The notes under the pieces were generated by a model. It saw only the letters and a list, made by a program, of their open reading frames with translations. It was not told the DNA's origin and ran no database searches. A program made the position numbers and the translations under genes. Shown here piece after piece: positions 59,560-64,000 of a stretch of DNA of 64,000 nucleotides (its first letter is position 1; each line of letters opens with the position of its first letter). Source of the stretch: Acidobacteriota bacterium (lineage in GTDB: Bacteria > Acidobacteriota > Blastocatellia > HR10). The stretch covers positions 1-64,000 of the forward strand of contig JAUQQC010000010.1 in the NCBI GenBank assembly GCA_030550025.1, in the 5' to 3' direction.

Positions 59560-61323
59560 TTATGATTTCGTAGGGGCCGGCGGGGCCGTCTGAAGAAGGT
59601 AATCCTCGGCCGCTCCCGGCACGCTGTACTCATATGGGCCGCGATGGACGACGGGCGTCTGTGGTCCGAAGTTGTCATGAGGTGGCGGAGAGGGAATCGT
59701 CCATTCGAGCGTCGTCGCGCGCCAGGGGTTCATCTCCGCCTTTTTGCCCTTCCAAATGGACCAGAAGAAGTTGAAGAAGAAGAGCAATTGCGCGCCCGCC
59801 GTGATCAAGGCCGCGATCGTGATGAAGACATGGATGGGCTGCAGGGGCGTGAGGAAATCAAAGCCCGCGGTCTCCGCATATCGCCGCGGATGTCCGGCGA
59901 TCCCCAAAATGTGCATTGGAATGAAGATGGCGTAGATGCCAATGAACGTGAGCCAGAAGTGGAGCTTCCCGAGCGCGTCGTTCATCATGCGACCGAAGAT
60001 CTTCGGGAACCAGTAATACGTCCCCGCGAAGATGCCGAAGATCGCCGCTACGCCCATGATGAGGTGAAAATGCGCGACGACGAAGTACGTGTCATGCATC
60101 GGGATGTCGAGCGACGTCTGTCCCAAGACGATGCCCGAGAGTCCTCCGGTGACGAAGATCGAGACGAAGCCGAGGGCGAAGAGCATGGGGACGGTGAAGT
60201 GAATCCGCGCCTTGTAGAGCGTCGCCAGCCAGTTGAACGTCTTGATCGCCGAGGGGACACCAATTGAGAGCGTCAGGAGCGAAAAGGCGATCGCCGAATA
60301 CGGGCTCATCCCACTCACGAACATGTGATGTCCCCAGACCAGGAAGCCCAACAGACCGATGGCGAAGATCGCCGTGACCATCGCGCGATAACCGAAGATC
60401 GGCTTGCGGGCGAAGGTGGAGAGGACATGCGAGGTGATCCCCATGCCCGGGAGGATGGCGATGTAGACCTCGGGATGTCCGAAGAACCAGAACAGATGCT
60501 GCCACAGCAACGGCGAACCACCTTTGTGGGGCAGAATCTTATCGCTGACAATGAGTCCGCCGGGGACGAAGAAGCTCGTCCCGGCCACGCGATCCAGAAG
60601 CAACAGAATGCCACCGGCCAACAGCACGGGGAAAGCCAAAAGCGCGAGCACGGCCGTCGTGAACCATGCCCAAACGGTCAGGGGAAGACGCGTCATCGCC
60701 ATGCCCTTGGTGCGGAGATTGAGCGTCGTCGTGATGAAGTTCAACGCGCCCAAGAGTGACGCGATGCAGAAGAGAGCGATGCTGAGAATCCACAGATTCT
60801 GCCCCATGCCAAGTCCTGGTCCAGCGATCTCTCCAACGGCGCTCAGCGGGGCATAGGCCGTCCATCCGGAGATCGGCGCCCCCCCCGAGACGAAGAATGC
60901 CGCCATCAGCACGAGGAATCCGGCCAGTGTGACCCAGAAGGAGAGCATGTTCAAGACAGGAAAGGCCATGTCATGCGCCCCAACTTGAATCGGCAAGAAA
61001 TAGTTCCCGAATCCCCCCAGCGGCGCCGTCGTCAGCACGAAGAAGACCATGATCGTCCCGTGCATCGTCACCAGCGACAGATAGAACTCGGGGCTGATCG
61101 TCCCTCCTGCCATCGCATTCGGGAAGAGTTTCCCAAGAAGCGGCCAGCGTTCCGTCGGCCACGCCAACCGCAAGCGCATGTAGAGCGAGAGAACGATCCC
61201 GATCGCGACGGCCGCCATAGCCAGGAAGAGATACTGCAGCCCGATCACTTTGTGATCGGTGCTGAAGATGTACCGTCGGATGAAGCTCTTCGGCGCTTCA
61301 TGCACTGCAGTGGCCTGCGTCAT
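59560..61323 (-). CDS. ctaD: Cytochrome c oxidase subunit I (heme-copper oxidase, A-type)
   Basis: 587 residues from the ATG at 61323, with a G-rich ribosome-binding site. Twelve helices are expected. Metal ligands are seen in M-H-G-T-I-M-V-F-F (low-spin heme histidine), F-G-H-P-E-V-Y-I-A-I-L-P (Cu-B histidine with the cross-linked tyrosine), G-H-H-M-F near 315 (two Cu-B histidines) and H-F-H-L-I-M-G (the two heme-iron histidines). The H-P-E-V-Y tyrosine on helix VI marks an A-family, proton-pumping oxidase. It forms the core with subunit II just upstream in the operon. Confidence 0.98.
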   Translation of the reverse strand: MTQATAVHEAPKSFIRRYIFSTDHKVIGLQYLFLAMAAVAIGIVLSLYMRLRLAWPTERWPLLGKLFPNAMAGGTISPEFYLSLVTMHGTIMVFFVLTTAPLGGFGNYFLPIQVGAHDMAFPVLNMLSFWVTLAGFLVLMAAFFVSGGAPISGWTAYAPLSAVGEIAGPGLGMGQNLWILSIALFCIASLLGALNFITTTLNLRTKGMAMTRLPLTVWAWFTTAVLALLAFPVLLAGGILLLLDRVAGTSFFVPGGLIVSDKILPHKGGSPLLWQHLFWFFGHPEVYIAILPGMGITSHVLSTFARKPIFGYRAMVTAIFAIGLLGFLVWGHHMFVSGMSPYSAIAFSLLTLSIGVPSAIKTFNWLATLYKARIHFTVPMLFALGFVSIFVTGGLSGIVLGQTSLDIPMHDTYFVVAHFHLIMGVAAIFGIFAGTYYWFPKIFGRMMNDALGKLHFWLTFIGIYAIFIPMHILGIAGHPRRYAETAGFDFLTPLQPIHVFITIAALITAGAQLLFFFNFFWSIWKGKKAEMNPWRATTLEWTIPSPPPHDNFGPQTPVVHRGPYEYSVPGAAEDYLLQTAPPAPTKS

Positions 61324-61426
61324 CGCCTTCCCCCCCTTCAGGATTCTCGGATTTTTCCCCTGCGCGCTCACCGAAAAAGGCGCTGACGACGCGCCCATCC
61401 CTCTTTCCTCTTGCTTGGTTCCCGTC

Positions 61427-62221
61427 TCACGGACTCGCTCGCTGCTGCAGCCATCTCTCGAATTCCGGTTCGGAGAGGACCAAGAGGAATCCCCGCATCC
61501 GATGATGGGTGAGCCCGCACAGCTCCGCACACGCGATCTCGAACTGGCCCGTCTTCACCGCCTTGAAGTGAATATTGATGGCCAATCCGGGGACAGCATC
61601 TTGCTTCATTCGCAAGGGTGGAACCCAGAAGCTGTGGATCACGTCCTTCGAGCGCAGGATGACGTGGATGTCCCGATTCACCGGGATAGCCATCTGGTTC
61701 ACCGTCACGATGTCGTCTTGAGCCGCGGGATCGGTGAAGTCCAAACCAACGGGATTGTCCACGTCATTGATCAACTCCGTTCGCGTCCGGCCGAATTTTC
61801 CATCAGGACCGGGGTATCGGATGTTCCACACGAACTGCTGCGCTGTGACCTCGACCTGAAGCGCGCCCGGCGGCGGCGCGTTCAGGTGGAGCTTGGCCCA
61901 TACGCGTTGTCCGAGAACGGCGAGCGAGAGGAATACGACGGCTGTGATCGTCGTCCAGAGGGCCTCGAGCCGCGGGCTGTCGTGCCAATAGCTCGCCCGT
62001 CCCTCTCCCTGCCTTCGATATCGGACGATGAAGAAAGCGAGCGTCGCTTGTGCCAGGATAAAAGCGATCCCGATGATCGTGAGCGTAAGCATGAACTGCC
62101 GATCAATGCTCGGGCCATGTTCGGAGATCGCTTCGGGGAACCACCAAAAACGTCCAGCAAACAAGACGACGGTACCTAGGGTAATTACCCCAATGACCAG
62201 CGCCAAGGCAAATCCCATCAT
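61427..62221 (-). CDS. ctaC: Cytochrome c oxidase subunit II
   Basis: 264 residues from the ATG at 62221 (a second ATG follows at once). Two membrane helices (about 5-25 and 45-65) precede the CuA domain, whose ligands lie in S-K-D-V-I-H-S-F-W-V and C-A-E-L-C-G-L-T-H-H-R-M. There is no C-terminal C-x2-C-H, so it is not a caa3-type fused subunit; an outside donor (the cupredoxin lipoprotein or the octaheme cytochrome) must deliver electrons. It leads the oxidase operon and has a TTGACA-N18-TATATA promoter. A gap of 103 bases separates it from ctaD. Confidence 0.96.
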   Translation of the reverse strand: MMGFALALVIGVITLGTVVLFAGRFWWFPEAISEHGPSIDRQFMLTLTIIGIAFILAQATLAFFIVRYRRQGEGRASYWHDSPRLEALWTTITAVVFLSLAVLGQRVWAKLHLNAPPPGALQVEVTAQQFVWNIRYPGPDGKFGRTRTELINDVDNPVGLDFTDPAAQDDIVTVNQMAIPVNRDIHVILRSKDVIHSFWVPPLRMKQDAVPGLAINIHFKAVKTGQFEIACAELCGLTHHRMRGFLLVLSEPEFERWLQQRASP

Positions 62222-62262
62222 CTGACCTCGCCGTGCCCGTTCTCGCCTTGCTGGAGGCCCTT

Positions 62263-62292
62263 TATATAGCATGACTTGAATCGCCTTGTCAA
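62263..62292 (-). promoter_or_regulatory. Oxidase operon promoter (TTGACA-N18-TATATA)
   Basis: On the minus strand a consensus TTGACA (62292-62287) is followed after 18 bases by TATATA (62268-62263). It would give about 35 bases of leader before ctaC, making it one of the strongest promoters in the window. Confidence 0.75.
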
Positions 62293-62331
62293 CTGGTCAA
62301 GTCGAGCGCGCTGCGGCGAGGCCAAGAATGC

Positions 62332-62360
62332 TTCAGGCTCATGTCCATGTATGCTAAACT
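62332..62360 (+). promoter_or_regulatory. Candidate promoter of the 62411 gene (TTCAGG-N17-TAAACT)
   Basis: TAAACT at 62355-62360 is a fair -10 with a weak TTCAGG 17 bases before it. It diverges from the oxidase promoter. Confidence 0.35.
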
Positions 62361-62410
62361 GAGAACGCCGTGCGCGCCGGAGACGTAAGATCGCTTGGGA
62401 GGTCGGGCCT

Positions 62411-63367
62411 ATGGGGAGCAACGAAGGTCTCGGAGCTTTGAAGCGCGCTCTCGCGCGGAAAGCCCGCGAGCTGGACGAGCGCTATCGCCTTCGGGAGAAG
62501 CTCACGGATGTGGCCGCTGCCGTGACTTCGGCCGCGCAAAAGGGCGCAGATCTTCTGGCTGATGGGCTTGAAGCCGCTCGTCAACGGATCGAAAGCTCAG
62601 AAGTCAGCGGCAGCGTTCGCGAGGACGTGGGGCGGACGGTGGAGGAGATTCGAGAGGAAGTCGAGGTAGCGGCCCGCACGGCGCGCGAGAAGGCAGAAGC
62701 GTTCGCCCGCCGGATCGAAGCGGAGTATCACCGTGTGGAGACAGTCGCGCGCGCCTTCGATCGCGCGACCCGCGCGGAGGAGCATCTGCGCTCGGGATGG
62801 GAGAGCGTGCGCGCGTGGATCGCGCAGAATCCCGGGAAGACGGCGGCCCTCACGCTCTCCTTCCTTGCGGGCGTACGAGCCGGGAGCGCATTCCCGCATC
62901 TGGGAGCCGCGTTGCTCGGCGTCGGCGGGACGCATCACTGGTTCTTCCACAGTGCGCTCGCCCCGTATGGATTGCGCCGTCTCACGGAGATGTACATGGC
63001 ATACTTGCGAAAGCAGGAACGCCTCCTGGCTGAAGGACAAGTGGCGGAGGCCGAACGAACGCGGCTCGAGTTTCAACAGGCGATCACGCGGTACGTGGGA
63101 GCGCCGCTGCTTGGAGTCTTCAGCATCACGGTGGGGGGAACGCTCATCGCCGAAAGCCTCTCTCCGGCGCGACTCACCGGAGCCCCCATCGAGCTGATCT
63201 TCGGCGGCAATCCGATCCTCAACAGCCTTTGGCTTTTCTCCAATGGCCTCCTCTGCCTCCATAATGGCGTACGCTTTTTCCTGATCGCCTTCGCCGAAGA
63301 CGAGGACGTACAGCGGATCGTTCGGGAAATTCGCGGGATGCTCCCCGCGTCGGAAGGGCATGCCTGA
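62411..63367 (+). CDS. Coiled-coil membrane protein of unknown family
   Basis: 318 residues, not recognised. Residues about 5-130 are highly charged and alanine-rich with heptad-like spacing (for example V-E-E-I-R-E-E-V-E-V-A-A), reminiscent of apolipoprotein-like or DUF883-type helices. Then follow hydrophobic stretches near 145-175, 215-235 and 260-290 that probably enter the membrane. GGGAGG lies upstream of the ATG. It stands alone between the oxidase promoter and the MetE-type gene, with which it converges (five bases between stops). Confidence 0.65.
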   Translation: MGSNEGLGALKRALARKARELDERYRLREKLTDVAAAVTSAAQKGADLLADGLEAARQRIESSEVSGSVREDVGRTVEEIREEVEVAARTAREKAEAFARRIEAEYHRVETVARAFDRATRAEEHLRSGWESVRAWIAQNPGKTAALTLSFLAGVRAGSAFPHLGAALLGVGGTHHWFFHSALAPYGLRRLTEMYMAYLRKQERLLAEGQVAEAERTRLEFQQAITRYVGAPLLGVFSITVGGTLIAESLSPARLTGAPIELIFGGNPILNSLWLFSNGLLCLHNGVRFFLIAFAEDEDVQRIVREIRGMLPASEGHA

Positions 63368-63372
63368 CGGAT

Positions 63373-64000
63373 TCACGCGATGGCCGCGCGCATCCTTCCG
63401 ACGGCCTCCACGATGACGCGCAGCTTCGCGATCGCTTCTTCGACCGTCCGCGTCTTCAGACCGCAGTCAGGATCGATCCACAAGGCCTCGGCCGGCACCA
63501 CTTCCAAGCCCTGTCGGATACGCGCCACGACCGTCTCCACGTCTTCGATCACATGCGAATGCACGTCCACGACGCCGAAGCTCAAGTCTTTCGTGAACGG
63601 AGAGCGCTTGAAGTGCTCCAGAAGGTCGAGATTGCTGTTGGACATCTCTAGATCGAAATTGTCCACCGGCAGCGTGAGCATCTCCGGATAGATCTTCTCG
63701 AAAGCTCCATAGCAGGCGTGGCTGATGAAGTAGGCCGGAAGCCCATCGGTCACGATCTGCAACGCTTCGCGCGCAAGTGGCAGTTCCTGAGGGCGAACCG
63801 AGAGCGCCGGCTCGTCAATCTGAATGATCCGAGCGCCCGCTTCGATCAAGGCTTCGACCTCTTTCCGAATCTCGCGCGCAAGAGCCAAGCAGGTCGCTCG
63901 GCGATCGGGATAATATTCATTGAAGCACCAGTCCATGACCGTGTACGGGCCGGTGAGCATGCCCTTGACCGGTTTTGCGGTCAAGCTTTGGGCGAAGCGC
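63373..64000 (-). CDS. Cobalamin-independent methionine synthase (MetE type), 3' part
   Basis: The frame is open to the right edge, so the N-terminal part lies outside the window; 209 codons are visible. The catalytic domain shows G-M-L-T-G-P-Y-T, I-I-Q-I-D-E-P-A-L, the zinc-ligand pair S-H-A-C-Y-G, D-V-H-S-H-V and the last zinc cysteine in D-P-D-C-G-L-K-T-R. Zinc-activated homocysteine is methylated from a folate or other donor in the cytoplasm. The full length cannot be judged; short core MetE proteins and classical two-domain MetE share this end. It duplicates the task of the methyltransferase fusion at 39126. Confidence 0.9.
   Translation of the reverse strand, partial: RFAQSLTAKPVKGMLTGPYTVMDWCFNEYYPDRRATCLALAREIRKEVEALIEAGARIIQIDEPALSVRPQELPLAREALQIVTDGLPAYFISHACYGAFEKIYPEMLTLPVDNFDLEMSNSNLDLLEHFKRSPFTKDLSFGVVDVHSHVIEDVETVVARIRQGLEVVPAEALWIDPDCGLKTRTVEEAIAKLRVIVEAVGRMRAAIA

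Overview
This window comes from a GC-rich, Gram-negative, aerobically respiring bacterium. Supporting genes include lptE (outer membrane LPS assembly), a Rieske/split cytochrome b complex, a heme-A cytochrome oxidase cluster, carD, and many secreted or lipid-anchored enzymes. The combination is most like Acidobacteriota (a Blastocatellia-type, possibly thermophilic lineage), but that assignment is inference from gene content and style only. Most of the window is ordinary chromosome with dense gene packing, many ATGA stop/start overlaps and short intergenic gaps.

Layout. 1-1676: a CRISPR array of 21 repeats and 20 spacers, read left to right, with a degenerate last repeat and no cas gene in view. 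1677-7314: a leftward operon of an unrecognised secreted protein, a secreted alkaline-phosphatase-superfamily enzyme and an FtsX/MacB-type permease. 7499-7585: tRNA-Leu(UAA). 7691-9464: a strong promoter, a folded 5' leader, a secreted beta-helix protein and a tiny membrane protein. 9932-13791: mltG, ruvX, carD and a CorC/HlyC-type protein. 13914-16775: a DsbA-like protein, a Cas4/AddB-like Fe-S nuclease and a deoxyhypusine-synthase homologue. 16780-24078: threonine synthase, a HAD phosphatase and the conserved leuS...lptE-holA block with a flavin/F420 oxidoreductase inserted. 24207-31872: GDT1-like protein, dipeptidase, tyrS, NosL-like protein, sixA, radical SAM protein, HtrA protease and hemL. 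32084-48649: hutU, lpd, a secreted M20 amidohydrolase, an M23 peptidase, a DUF123 protein, a 45-aa membrane protein, a homocysteine methyltransferase/MTHFR fusion, a NifS-like desulfurase with thiI, an FTR1 iron permease, a DUF3142-like lipoprotein, a TPR protein and a secreted amidohydrolase.

49098-62221 is a respiratory island. It holds a Rieske protein, cytochrome b split as in b6f complexes, a 1062-residue octaheme cytochrome c, a cupredoxin lipoprotein, heme A synthase and heme O synthase. Facing these is a leftward oxidase operon of subunits II, I, III, a second III, IV and a small CxxC membrane protein. Together they can carry quinol electrons through the bc-type complex and its cytochrome/cupredoxin to oxygen and build the heme A needed. 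The window ends with a coiled-coil membrane protein and a MetE-type methionine synthase cut by the window edge.

Notable signals beyond the genes are: spacer pairs that appear to sample related viral sites; four spacers that read as translation-initiation regions on the strand opposite the crRNA; a nested-helix 5' leader; at least seven genes whose -10 box lies 7 to 11 bases before the start codon (probable leaderless mRNAs); and a recurrent TTGACG-N18-TAnnnT promoter. No function was computed or searched, so family names rest on motifs read by eye.
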